DNA of 64,000 nt from Flavobacterium zepuense (GTDB taxonomy: Bacteria > Bacteroidota > Bacteroidia > Flavobacteriales > Flavobacteriaceae), in contig NZ_VJVZ01000004.1 in NCBI RefSeq assembly GCF_007097145.1, positions 248,001 through 312,000 on the forward strand, written 5' to 3'. The notes under the pieces are model-generated. The model searched no databases. It was given only the letters and a program-made list of their open reading frames with translations, and was not told where the DNA came from. Positions 39,924 through 48,186 of the stretch are shown here, piece by piece (the stretch's first letter is position 1; each line of letters begins with the position of its first letter). Both the position numbers and the translations under genes were made by a program.

Positions 39924-41630
39924 TTATGCCAGCATAGTAACAGGATTTTCTATAAATAGTTTAAGCGTTTGCAGGAACTGTGCTCCTGTAGCGCCATCTA
40001 TAGTACGGTGATCGCAGGTCAGAGTAACCATCATAGTATTACCTACCACGATCTGGCCGCCTTTAACCACTGGTTTCTGTACAATAGCACCTACCGAAAG
40101 AATAGCTGAGTTGGGCTGGTTAATGATAGAAGTAAACTCCTGTATACCAAACATCCCTAAGTTAGATACTGTAAACGTGCTACCTTCCATCTCTGCAGGC
40201 GCAAGTTTTTTGTTCCTTGCTTTACCGGCAAGGTCTTTTACAGCACCACCAATTTGAGAAAGGCTCATGTTATCTGTAAATTTAAGTACCGGTACCAAAA
40301 GGCCATCTTCTACAGCTACAGCAACACCAATGCTTATGTGTTTGTTATAGATAGTAACATCTTCTTTCCACTGGGTATTAACCTGCGGGTGTTTACGAAG
40401 CGCCATTGCACAAGCCTTGATAACAAGGTCGTTAAACGACACTTTAGTATCCGGCACGGCATTTAGCACGCCGCGGGATGCTATAGCATTATCCATATCA
40501 AGTTCAATAGTGAGGCTATATTCCGGAGCAGTAAATTTAGATTCGCCCAAACGCTTGGCAATTACCTTACGCATTTGGTTGTTCTTAACCTCTTCCGTAG
40601 CTACTTCACCTGTTGGAACGTAAGCCGGTTTAGCAGCAGCCTGCTCTTTAGCCGGAGCAGCTGTTGCAGCTGCCGGTTGTTGCGCAGGAGCGGCGGCAGC
40701 CGGTGTAAAGTTCTCGATATCTTTTTTAACGATACGGCCGTTCTCACCAGATCCTTTTACCTGATCAAGGCTTACACCTTTATCCTGGGCAATTTTACGG
40801 GCAAGCGGAGAAACAAATACCCTACCGCCATCATTAGATGCTGCAGGGGCAGCCTCTTCAGCTTTAGGAGCTTCTTTAGTTTCTTCTTTTTTATCTTCTG
40901 ATTTAGGTTTGTCTTCGCTTTTGCTTTCGGCAACAGCAGGAGCAGCATCTTTACCAATGTTGCTAACATCTGTACCTGCAGGGCCTATTATAGCAAGAAC
41001 GCTGTCTACCGGAGCCGACTCGCCTTCTTTAACACCTATAGATAATAAAGTACCGGCGTTGAATGATTCAAACTCCATAGTAGCTTTATCAGTTTCGATC
41101 TCAGCAAGGATGTCTCCTTCTTTAACTTCGTCACCTACTTTTTTAAGCCAGGTTGCAACAGTACCATCGGTCATGGTATCGCTAAGGCGTGGCATGGTAA
41201 CCACAACAACACCCTTAGGCAATGCCGCAGGGGCTGCTTTTTTATCTTCGGTTTTTTCTTCAGCCTTAGGCTCAGAAGCTTTGTCTTCGGTTTTAGCCTC
41301 AGCTTTTTCTTCTTTCGGAGCTTCTTCTTTTTTATCAGAAGCACCCTCAGATGAACCGCCTTTACCGTCAAGAAGCGCCTGATAATCTTCGCCCTCTTTA
41401 CCGATTACAGCAAGAACGCTGTCTACCGGAGCAGTATCGCCTTCTTTAATCCCTATATATAGTAATGTACCGGCATCAAAAGCCTCAAACTCCATAGTGG
41501 CTTTATCAGTCTCTATTTCTGCAAGTATATCACCCTCTTTAATGGTGTCACCTACTTTTTTAAGCCACGTTGCCACAGTACCCTCAGTCATGGTATCGCT
41601 AAGGCGTGGCATGGTAATAATTTTTGCCAT
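39924..41630 (-). CDS. pdhC: Pyruvate dehydrogenase E2 (dihydrolipoamide acetyltransferase), two lipoyl domains
   Basis: A 568-residue E2 subunit that takes acetyl groups from E1 and passes them to CoA. Two lipoyl domains come first (about residues 1-77 and 140-216), both with MPRLSDTM and the lipoylated Lys in EIETDKATMEFE. They are joined by a Lys/Glu/Ala/Pro-rich linker. Then come a peripheral subunit-binding domain (VFVSPLARKIAQDKGVSLDQVKGSGENGRIVKKDIENF) and the catalytic domain (EVKNNQMRKVIAKRLGESK ... TLTCDHRTIDGATGAQFL, with the DHRxxDG active site). The two lipoyl domain sequences share a 31-nt exact DNA repeat. It is 5 nt after pdhA; the E1 beta gene is not here. Confidence 0.95.
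   Translation of the reverse strand: MAKIITMPRLSDTMTEGTVATWLKKVGDTIKEGDILAEIETDKATMEFEAFDAGTLLYIGIKEGDTAPVDSVLAVIGKEGEDYQALLDGKGGSSEGASDKKEEAPKEEKAEAKTEDKASEPKAEEKTEDKKAAPAALPKGVVVVTMPRLSDTMTDGTVATWLKKVGDEVKEGDILAEIETDKATMEFESFNAGTLLSIGVKEGESAPVDSVLAIIGPAGTDVSNIGKDAAPAVAESKSEDKPKSEDKKEETKEAPKAEEAAPAASNDGGRVFVSPLARKIAQDKGVSLDQVKGSGENGRIVKKDIENFTPAAAAPAQQPAAATAAPAKEQAAAKPAYVPTGEVATEEVKNNQMRKVIAKRLGESKFTAPEYSLTIELDMDNAIASRGVLNAVPDTKVSFNDLVIKACAMALRKHPQVNTQWKEDVTIYNKHISIGVAVAVEDGLLVPVLKFTDNMSLSQIGGAVKDLAGKARNKKLAPAEMEGSTFTVSNLGMFGIQEFTSIINQPNSAILSVGAIVQKPVVKGGQIVVGNTMMVTLTCDHRTIDGATGAQFLQTLKLFIENPVTMLA
41170..41617. repeat. Exact 31-nt direct repeat from duplicated lipoyl domains
   Basis: GTCATGGTATCGCTAAGGCG plus 11 nt occurs at 41170-41200 and 41587-41617, a spacing of 417 nt (139 codons). 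It encodes the TMPRLSDTM start of each lipoyl domain. Confidence 0.9.
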
Positions 41631-41635
41631 GGTTA

Positions 41636-42637
41636 TTATTGTAGTTTATGTGGTAAAAAAGGATAGTTTTCCTGATCGTAAACAACGTCATACATAACGC
41701 TTAATTCAGGGTATTCTGATTCTTCAGCAAATTTTTCACACTCAGCAACAAGGTCTTTAACCCTTGCGTCAATTGCTTCAATTTCTTCGTCTGTAGCGTA
41801 TTTGTTTTCTTTTATAACATCAAGCACCTGTGTAATAGGGTCTATTTTACGGTACTCTTCCACTTCATCTTTAGTCCTGTAGTGTTGTGCATCACTCATA
41901 GAGTGGCCCCTGTAACGGTACGTTTTCATTTCTAAGAACGTTGGCCCGTCTCCGCGGCGTGCCCTGTCTATAGCCTCATGCATAGCTTCGGCAACTTTAA
42001 CAGGATTCATACCATCTACTGGCCCGCATGGCATTTCATAACCAAGGCCCAGTTTCCAGATATCAGTATGGTTAGCAGTACGCTCTACCGATGTACCCAT
42101 TGCGTAACCGTTGTTCTCTACAATGAATACTACCGGAAGTTTCCATAGCATAGCCATGTTAAATGCTTCGTGTAGCGATCCCTGGCGTGCAGCACCATCA
42201 CCAAAATAGGTAAGGGTTACACCACCGGTCTCAAAATATTTATCGGCAAAGGCAAGGCCAGCGCCAAGAGGAATTTGCCCGCCCACGATACCGTGGCCGC
42301 CGTAAAATCCTTTTTCTTTAGAAAATATGTGCATAGAGCCACCTAAACCTTTAGAGGTTCCTGTGCCTTTACCTAAAAGCTCTGCCATAACACGGCGGGG
42401 ATCTACACCCATACCAATAGGTTGCGGGTGGTTACGGTATGCTGTTATCATTTTATCTTTAGACAGGTCCATGGCATGCAATGCTCCTGCAAGCACCGCT
42501 TCCTGGCCGTTGTATAAGTGAAGGAAACCCCTCACCTTTTGCTGAATATACAAGGCAGCAAGCTTGTCTTCAAACTTTCTCCAAAACTGCATGTCTTCAT
42601 ACCACTTCAGGTAAACCTCTTTTGTAATTTCTTTCAT
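41636..42637 (-). CDS. pdhA: Pyruvate dehydrogenase E1 component, alpha subunit
   Basis: A 333-residue E1 alpha subunit, which with E1 beta decarboxylates pyruvate using thiamine diphosphate. The TPP motif is GDGAARQGSLHEAFNMAMLWKLPVVFIVENN (GDG ... NN), and GSMHIFSKEKGFYGGHGIVGGQIPLGAGLAFADKY and YRYRGHSMSDAQHYRTKDEVEEYR are the expected loops. I start at ATG 42637 (MKEITKEVYLKWYEDM); an upstream GTG at 42658 would add MSNNHLA. pdhC follows after 5 nt. A full promoter and a palindrome lie upstream. Confidence 0.95.
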   Translation of the reverse strand: MKEITKEVYLKWYEDMQFWRKFEDKLAALYIQQKVRGFLHLYNGQEAVLAGALHAMDLSKDKMITAYRNHPQPIGMGVDPRRVMAELLGKGTGTSKGLGGSMHIFSKEKGFYGGHGIVGGQIPLGAGLAFADKYFETGGVTLTYFGDGAARQGSLHEAFNMAMLWKLPVVFIVENNGYAMGTSVERTANHTDIWKLGLGYEMPCGPVDGMNPVKVAEAMHEAIDRARRGDGPTFLEMKTYRYRGHSMSDAQHYRTKDEVEEYRKIDPITQVLDVIKENKYATDEEIEAIDARVKDLVAECEKFAEESEYPELSVMYDVVYDQENYPFLPHKLQ

Positions 42638-42697
42638 TGCTAAATGATTGTTGCTCACGTGATTTTAAATGTTTTGGAAACACCCAAAAGCCTTTCC

Positions 42698-42711
42698 TCG
42701 CAAAATTGCGA
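42698..42711. promoter_or_regulatory. Inverted repeat at the pdhA transcription start
   Basis: TCGCAA-AA-TTGCGA lies four bases downstream of the pdhA -7 box, covering the expected transcription start and leader. A good site for a repressor or an RNA hairpin; no regulator is known from the sequence. Confidence 0.35.
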
Positions 42712-42715
42712 AATG

Positions 42716-42743
42716 CAAAAATAAGACTTCCCTTTAATAACAA
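42716..42743 (-). promoter_or_regulatory. Promoter of pdhA-pdhC
   Basis: On the minus strand TTG (42743-42741), 17-nt spacer, TATTTTTG (42723-42716): full match to the Bacteroidota promoter, about 79 nt before the ATG. Confidence 0.65.
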
Positions 42744-42801
42744 AAAAAATTACAGCAAGTATTTTGTTATTTTTTAAAAGGATTACCCATCGTGATGTTA
42801 T

Positions 42802-42833
42802 TAAAAAGTAAAGGGATTTAAATAAATCCCTTT
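42802..42833 (-). terminator. Terminator of porU-porV
   Basis: AAAGGGATTTA (42810-42820) pairs with TAAATCCCTTT (42823-42833); on the minus strand it is followed by ACTTTTTAAT. Confidence 0.65.
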
Positions 42834-42886
42834 TCACTCGTTTTCGTAATGTAAAGCGCGCACAAATTACTTTGTGCTGCTGTATG

Positions 42887-44104
42887 CTAATATTCGTCCC
42901 AATCGTCGCCAAAGTTAAAGGTAAGCGAGAAACGAAGGGTATTTTCTAACGGGTTCCTTACTTTTGATGCAGAGAACAGGTAAGAAACATCTACCTTAAC
43001 TACATTGTATTTAAAGCCGGCACCCATAGAGAAAAATTTACGTGCACCCTTAAGCTCATTCTCATTAAAATAACCAAGACGGAACATAAATGCATTATTG
43101 TACGTATACTCTGCACCTACCGAATAGGTAATTTCTTTAAGCTCCTCTTTTACACCATCGGGCGCATCGCCAAATGATTTAAACATACCGGAAACCCAGT
43201 TAATATCGTTATAATCCTGCAACCTTTGTCCGTATTCGTTATTTGCAATGTCCTGCTCAGCATTACCAATCTCCCCATCGCCATCAGCATCTATTGCTGC
43301 TACAGTTGCAGGAGGTGTAGGTACTAAAAGCTTTGCAAACTCTACGCTTACACCTACTGTGTTATACTCATCAAAAATAAAATCAAAGCCGCCTCCAAGC
43401 TTTAAATTAGCCGGTAAAAAGTTTGAGCTAAGTTCAGGATCACTGTCATAGCTAATTTTAGGACCTAAATTTTGCAAATTGAAACCTGCCCTCCAACGGC
43501 CATCAAAATCAGAAAAAGCTGTTTCTTCAGACTGATAAAAACCGGAAAGGTCAAAAGCAAACGAAGATGCCGCCTGTGCATCGGCACTACTGCCCGCAAA
43601 TGCTTCTGCAATTCTCAGGTTAGACCTGATGTACCTTGCCGCTACCGACATTGAGAAACGCTCGTCAAGTTTTAGTGAGTACGAAAGGTCTACCGCGAGT
43701 TCGTTAGGGTTACGCACTAATGCCGGATCTTCTGCATTTTGCCTTAACTCAATTTCACCAAGGCTAAAATATCTTAAACTACCCGCAAAGGCCATACGCT
43801 CATCAAACTTATTGAAAAACGTTACCTGACCCAACGAAATGTCATTTGCAATACTGGTCATGTATGGCGTATAACTTGCTGAAAAACCATACTCTTTTAA
43901 TGCAAACGCATATTTAGCGGGGTTCCATTGTTGTGAGAAAACATCAGATGATGTAGCCACACCCTGATCTGCCATACCGGCAGCACGGGCATCGGCAGCA
44001 ATTAGTAAAAATGGCACACCTGTGGTTATAACCCGGCTGTTATCCTGAGCCTTTGCTACGTGCATTCCTAAGAGGCCTACGGCAATAAAAATTATTTTCT
44101 TCAT
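42887..44104 (-). CDS. porV: Type IX secretion outer-membrane protein PorV
   Basis: A 405-residue outer-membrane beta-barrel (PorV/LptO). Signal peptide MKKIIFIAVGLLGMHVAKA; then the characteristic N-terminus RVITTGVPFLLIAADARAAGMADQGVATSSDVFSQQWNPAKYAF, and the end VDVSYLFSASKVRNPLENTLRFSLTFNFGDDWDEY. PorV binds the C-terminal domain of T9SS cargo after it crosses the outer membrane through the Sov/SprA channel and passes it to PorU. I start at ATG 44104; an upstream TTG would only add MNNI. It is 40 nt after porU in the same direction, and gldJ is divergent: this neighbourhood is conserved in Flavobacterium. Confidence 0.95.
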   Translation of the reverse strand: MKKIIFIAVGLLGMHVAKAQDNSRVITTGVPFLLIAADARAAGMADQGVATSSDVFSQQWNPAKYAFALKEYGFSASYTPYMTSIANDISLGQVTFFNKFDERMAFAGSLRYFSLGEIELRQNAEDPALVRNPNELAVDLSYSLKLDERFSMSVAARYIRSNLRIAEAFAGSSADAQAASSFAFDLSGFYQSEETAFSDFDGRWRAGFNLQNLGPKISYDSDPELSSNFLPANLKLGGGFDFIFDEYNTVGVSVEFAKLLVPTPPATVAAIDADGDGEIGNAEQDIANNEYGQRLQDYNDINWVSGMFKSFGDAPDGVKEELKEITYSVGAEYTYNNAFMFRLGYFNENELKGARKFFSMGAGFKYNVVKVDVSYLFSASKVRNPLENTLRFSLTFNFGDDWDEY

Positions 44105-44144
44105 TATGTTATTCAAAATTTAAGGGTCACAAATATACTATTTT

Positions 44145-47100
44145 TTACAGCAAAACAAGTTTTTCATACTTTTCTGCTCTTTTATTGGTTGTAGAAGATC
44201 TAACAGTGAGTTTATAAACATACACTCCCTTACCTATTTTGTCGCCAAAATCATCACGCCCATCCCATTTAATCTCGCGGCACAAAAAGCCATCTGTAGT
44301 AACACTCTGGTTAATGGTTTTTACGATTTTACCGGTTACAGTAAATATTTGCACCTGAACATCAAGCAATTCAAACGGCCTGTTGTGCGAAAACCAAAAC
44401 TCAGTATAGCTAACAAACGGGTTGGGGTAATTAAGCACCCTTTCCAGCTTTAGCTCATCATCTCCGGTAACTACAAATTGTATCTCGGCAGTAACAAGGT
44501 TATTATACACATCCCAAGCCTTAAAGGTTAGTGTATGCAAACCCTCTGCAAGGTTAGTAAACGGAAAACGTACCGTTCCTGTTGTATAGTCATCTATATT
44601 AGCTTCATAATAATCGTTCATAAGGAAAGGATTGGTCTCATCTCCATCTAATATCCCAATAATATCGTGCCCAATACCGCTGGCAGTATTAATACCATGC
44701 GCATCAAAAAGCTGGGCAATAAGTATGGGAGTACTGTTTGTTATACCGCCCGACACGAACGATTCATCGTTCATATACAACCTTGCTGTTGGCGCAGTAT
44801 TATCTTCTTCTGCATTTGGGTTAACCCCACCTATTTTTATCAAAGCATCATACCCTGTATGATCTTCCAGCACATTATTTTTTTTAGAATAAAAACTAAC
44901 ACGCCCTTCGGCAACCGGCACACGAATGTCGCGCGGTACAACAAAACCAAATTCAAATTGGCCGTTAGTAACCGTTGCATTACCCCTAAAAATAGTTTCG
45001 CCTAATGTTTGAAACGGAGTAACCTGCCCCATATTATCGTTATCCAGTGTTACTTTATTTATAGGCTTATCAAAAACCGTAACCTCCAGCACTCCGTTAT
45101 AATTACCCATTAAAGTATTATTCTCATCGGTAACCCTGCCGCCAAGCTTTGCATAAGCAAGTGACTGTAAAACATCGGTAGTGCCAGTTATAGGAGCATC
45201 GTTAATATGAGTAAGCACAATTTTAGGCTTAGGTACTGCAAGTTTAAGCGCCGGATCGCCAATAAAACATACCATCCTGATGTTATTATCTGCCATTAAA
45301 AACTTGGTCTGCCGTAGCGCCTCTGCCATAGATGGATATTCCGGACTATCAAAAGCATACAGCTTTTGGGTAATTATAGGATTAAATTCATTTGCCACAC
45401 TTATAAAAAGTTCGCGCGTAGTGGTTATCATTGCTATAGCCCCCCCGGTAGGATTCCAATATAAATACTCTCCTGCGGTTTGCCTGTAGGGGTTATCAAA
45501 CTTGGTAAGTTCGCAGGTGGCCGTAATAAATAATGCATATTTATACCTGTTAGTAAGCTCTGCAACATCAGAAATTTTAAAAACACGCTCACTCGCAAGG
45601 CCGTCTTCGCCACCATGACCAAAATAATTTACTACTAATGCGCCATAATTTATAGTACGTTTAAGTTCATCTTCGGCATCAGGATAACGCTGCCCGCCGG
45701 AAGATGCCTGCTGTTCATACGAATCCAGGTAAATTTTTCGCACATTAACAAACGGACGGTTATTACGCAAGTCGGTTACCGTTTCTTCCAACTTGGCCTG
45801 AAAACCAAGAGACCCATTACCATCTAAATCGTCTGAGACTACCACAAACTCATTGCGCCACCTGCCGTACGAATCGGCATGCTTGTATTCTGCAACCTTA
45901 TTTACCATTTCATCGGCCTGCGATTTACTGCTTACAAGCATCCTGCCCGTTGCAATATCCAACCCCTCGGTAATACCTCCGGTCATACGCATCTCTCCTT
46001 CGGCATCATCCATTAGCCCAAAAAAATCATCGGTAACAAAAGTGGTAATTATACTGTAATTTCGGGCACCATTAGGATCATAAGCATGAAAAGTAGGCAC
46101 TATGTTAGTATTATTGGGTATACGGTCTTTGTAATCAAAAGAGCCATCTCCAAAAAGATTTACATATTTAATTCGCTTATCCGGTGTAGATGCATTGTTA
46201 TAAATATACTTAACCAAATTTCTTATGGCAGCAATATCCTGCTTGCCCGACGAAAATTCCTGGTATATATTATCAAGCGAAATCACCTTTACGCTGAGGC
46301 CATCCTCTGTACGATGTAAATTAGCAAGTGTTTCTGCAGATGACCTTAAATCTTCGGGAGTGACTATTAAATAATCAAGATCCTGGAATTCGCCCTGGGT
46401 ATTGTTAAATATTGTACCCTTTAAATTTTGATTGGCCACTTTAGCCTGCGATTCTTTTAAAGGTGTATAGTAGTCAGACGCCACTACCGCAACATATTGC
46501 CTTAACGACCCCATATTGCCTTTAAAAGAAAACGATGCCTGCCCGTTATTATCTATACCCCGTGCATTGTAAATATCGGTAATATCCCAAACCTCATCTA
46601 TACCGGCAGCACTGCTAAAATTATACTGCACCACCCCAAGGTTATTGGCAGTTTCTTTTAAACGGAACCTAAACTGGCCATTTCCTCCCCTGAGGGCTCT
46701 TTTACCCTCAATATTTATATGGTCCAGCCAGGCGTTAGATGCCGGGTTGCCACCATTATTATACGTAAGCGATATGGTAGTAGTGCCCGCAGGGGTAAAT
46801 GTACCCGTAAAGTCCCTGTCTATTGCCGCAACAGTATCTTCAGTATTAGCTCCAAAAGACAGGGAGCCCACCACGCCACCATTAGCCTTAACCTCCATAG
46901 TAGTAGATACAATAGAGTTTGCCGCAGCATTAACCGATATGGTATAAGGCCCTTCGGCATCAGGGAGGTTAAACTCAAAATCCTGCACATTATCTACATT
47001 AAATTGCTCACCATGCCATTTACGGCCCAATCGGGCAATACTAACAAGATCCTGCTCATGAAAATAATAAGCATCAAAACTACTTGTTTGCAACGTAGGC

Positions 47101-47981
47101 GCACCGGTAGGCTGGGTAGCATCTATAATACGCTTGCCGTTACCACTACCTGCCGATGTTACATAATAATACGTCCTGTCGGCAAATAGATTATTATTGG
47201 TATCGCTTTCACTATTCCAGTTATCAACACCCTCGGCGTAGAAAAGTATGTAATCGTCGTTGCCAAAATTACCATCATTTTCACCTATAAACCTTACGGC
47301 ATTTTCCTGAAGGTCTGCAGGGTACTCTATAGAATTAAGCAATGGAAGCATGCGCCCACCGTTACCGTATATTTTTATTTTTCGGGGATCGGTGTTTACG
47401 TTAAACCCAAGCGACGATAAAAAACTACGGCTTAACCTGTAAACGCCTGATTTTTCTACATAAAAACGATACCATTCACCCGATGCAAGCACCGAGTTTG
47501 TTATAACATTTGCAGCCATGCCACTCCTTGCAGTACTGGCCTGCCCAAGCGAATAGGTGTAAGAAAATGATTTTATTCTTTTATAACTTGAGCCTTCTTT
47601 AACGATAGGCGAAAGCGACAACGAACCAAACCATTGTTCCCTGGCCTTATAGCCATTTAAAACAGGTTTTTCTGTTGAAGGGATTTTTGAAGCAGAGAGC
47701 TGCCCCAATTGTGCGGCAGTTATGCTTTCATACACTATATTAGAGAGTTGTAACGAGGTGGTATTTACAGCTCCCGAAACCGGAAAGACCGCAGAAAAGC
47801 TAAGCTGCTTTAAAGAAACATCGTAACGCATATATTCACTCTGAAAAACAGGTATTTTAACCGGCTTATCGCCAACAGATGTTGTTGTGTTATCAACCCA
47901 GTTTAAAGCAATTTCGGTTCTTTGCTGTGCAAAAGACAACAAAGAATATAGGAGTGTAAAAAAGAGTAACCTGTTTTTCAT
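44145..47981 (-). CDS. porU: Type IX secretion C-terminal signal peptidase PorU
   Basis: A 1278-residue exported cysteine protease of family C25. Signal peptide MKNRLLFFTLLYSLLSFA. The gingipain-like catalytic pair is His789 in NYFGHGGEDGLASERVF and Cys823 in FITATCELTKFDNPYRQTAGEYL. The C-terminus (NYPNPFVSYTEFWFSHNRPFELLDVQVQIF ... YVYKLTVRSSTTNKRAEKYEKLVLL) is itself a T9SS-like domain with the FLCREIKWDGRDDFGDKIGKGVYVYKL turn. PorU works on the cell surface: it cleaves the sorting domain from cargo and joins the cargo to lipid. It is transcribed before porV and divergent from gldJ. Confidence 0.95.
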   Translation of the reverse strand: MKNRLLFFTLLYSLLSFAQQRTEIALNWVDNTTTSVGDKPVKIPVFQSEYMRYDVSLKQLSFSAVFPVSGAVNTTSLQLSNIVYESITAAQLGQLSASKIPSTEKPVLNGYKAREQWFGSLSLSPIVKEGSSYKRIKSFSYTYSLGQASTARSGMAANVITNSVLASGEWYRFYVEKSGVYRLSRSFLSSLGFNVNTDPRKIKIYGNGGRMLPLLNSIEYPADLQENAVRFIGENDGNFGNDDYILFYAEGVDNWNSESDTNNNLFADRTYYYVTSAGSGNGKRIIDATQPTGAPTLQTSSFDAYYFHEQDLVSIARLGRKWHGEQFNVDNVQDFEFNLPDAEGPYTISVNAAANSIVSTTMEVKANGGVVGSLSFGANTEDTVAAIDRDFTGTFTPAGTTTISLTYNNGGNPASNAWLDHINIEGKRALRGGNGQFRFRLKETANNLGVVQYNFSSAAGIDEVWDITDIYNARGIDNNGQASFSFKGNMGSLRQYVAVVASDYYTPLKESQAKVANQNLKGTIFNNTQGEFQDLDYLIVTPEDLRSSAETLANLHRTEDGLSVKVISLDNIYQEFSSGKQDIAAIRNLVKYIYNNASTPDKRIKYVNLFGDGSFDYKDRIPNNTNIVPTFHAYDPNGARNYSIITTFVTDDFFGLMDDAEGEMRMTGGITEGLDIATGRMLVSSKSQADEMVNKVAEYKHADSYGRWRNEFVVVSDDLDGNGSLGFQAKLEETVTDLRNNRPFVNVRKIYLDSYEQQASSGGQRYPDAEDELKRTINYGALVVNYFGHGGEDGLASERVFKISDVAELTNRYKYALFITATCELTKFDNPYRQTAGEYLYWNPTGGAIAMITTTRELFISVANEFNPIITQKLYAFDSPEYPSMAEALRQTKFLMADNNIRMVCFIGDPALKLAVPKPKIVLTHINDAPITGTTDVLQSLAYAKLGGRVTDENNTLMGNYNGVLEVTVFDKPINKVTLDNDNMGQVTPFQTLGETIFRGNATVTNGQFEFGFVVPRDIRVPVAEGRVSFYSKKNNVLEDHTGYDALIKIGGVNPNAEEDNTAPTARLYMNDESFVSGGITNSTPILIAQLFDAHGINTASGIGHDIIGILDGDETNPFLMNDYYEANIDDYTTGTVRFPFTNLAEGLHTLTFKAWDVYNNLVTAEIQFVVTGDDELKLERVLNYPNPFVSYTEFWFSHNRPFELLDVQVQIFTVTGKIVKTINQSVTTDGFLCREIKWDGRDDFGDKIGKGVYVYKLTVRSSTTNKRAEKYEKLVLL

Positions 47982-48070
47982 TATTCAAACAACGCAGATA
48001 GCGCTATTATATTACGGTGGTGCGATTTTTTTTATTGGTATGGTACTGCAATATTACTCCAAAAACCACG

Positions 48071-48100
48071 TTATATACAGACACATTTAACATAATTTTG
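48071..48100 (+). promoter_or_regulatory. Promoter of gldJ
   Basis: TAATTTTG at 48093-48100 is a perfect TAnnTTTG; 19 nt upstream is TTA (48071-48073) in the place of TTG. The leader is about 80 nt, long for this genome, and passes in frame from an ATG at 48139 that I do not use. Confidence 0.5.
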
Positions 48101-48186
48101 TAATTTTATTAAAAATTTTAAAAACGTGTTGCAGTTTAATGGTTAATTATTATATTGCGCCACGAAATTTATTTACCTACAGAAAG

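Noticed and set aside
40909..41382. Plus-strand Ser/Ala-rich frame
   Set aside because: Antisense to the low-complexity linker and lipoyl domains of pdhC; composition explained by the complement.
48139..48186. Earlier in-frame ATG for gldJ
   Set aside because: It would add 16 residues before a clear lipoprotein signal peptide and disrupt it; ATG 48187 fits better.
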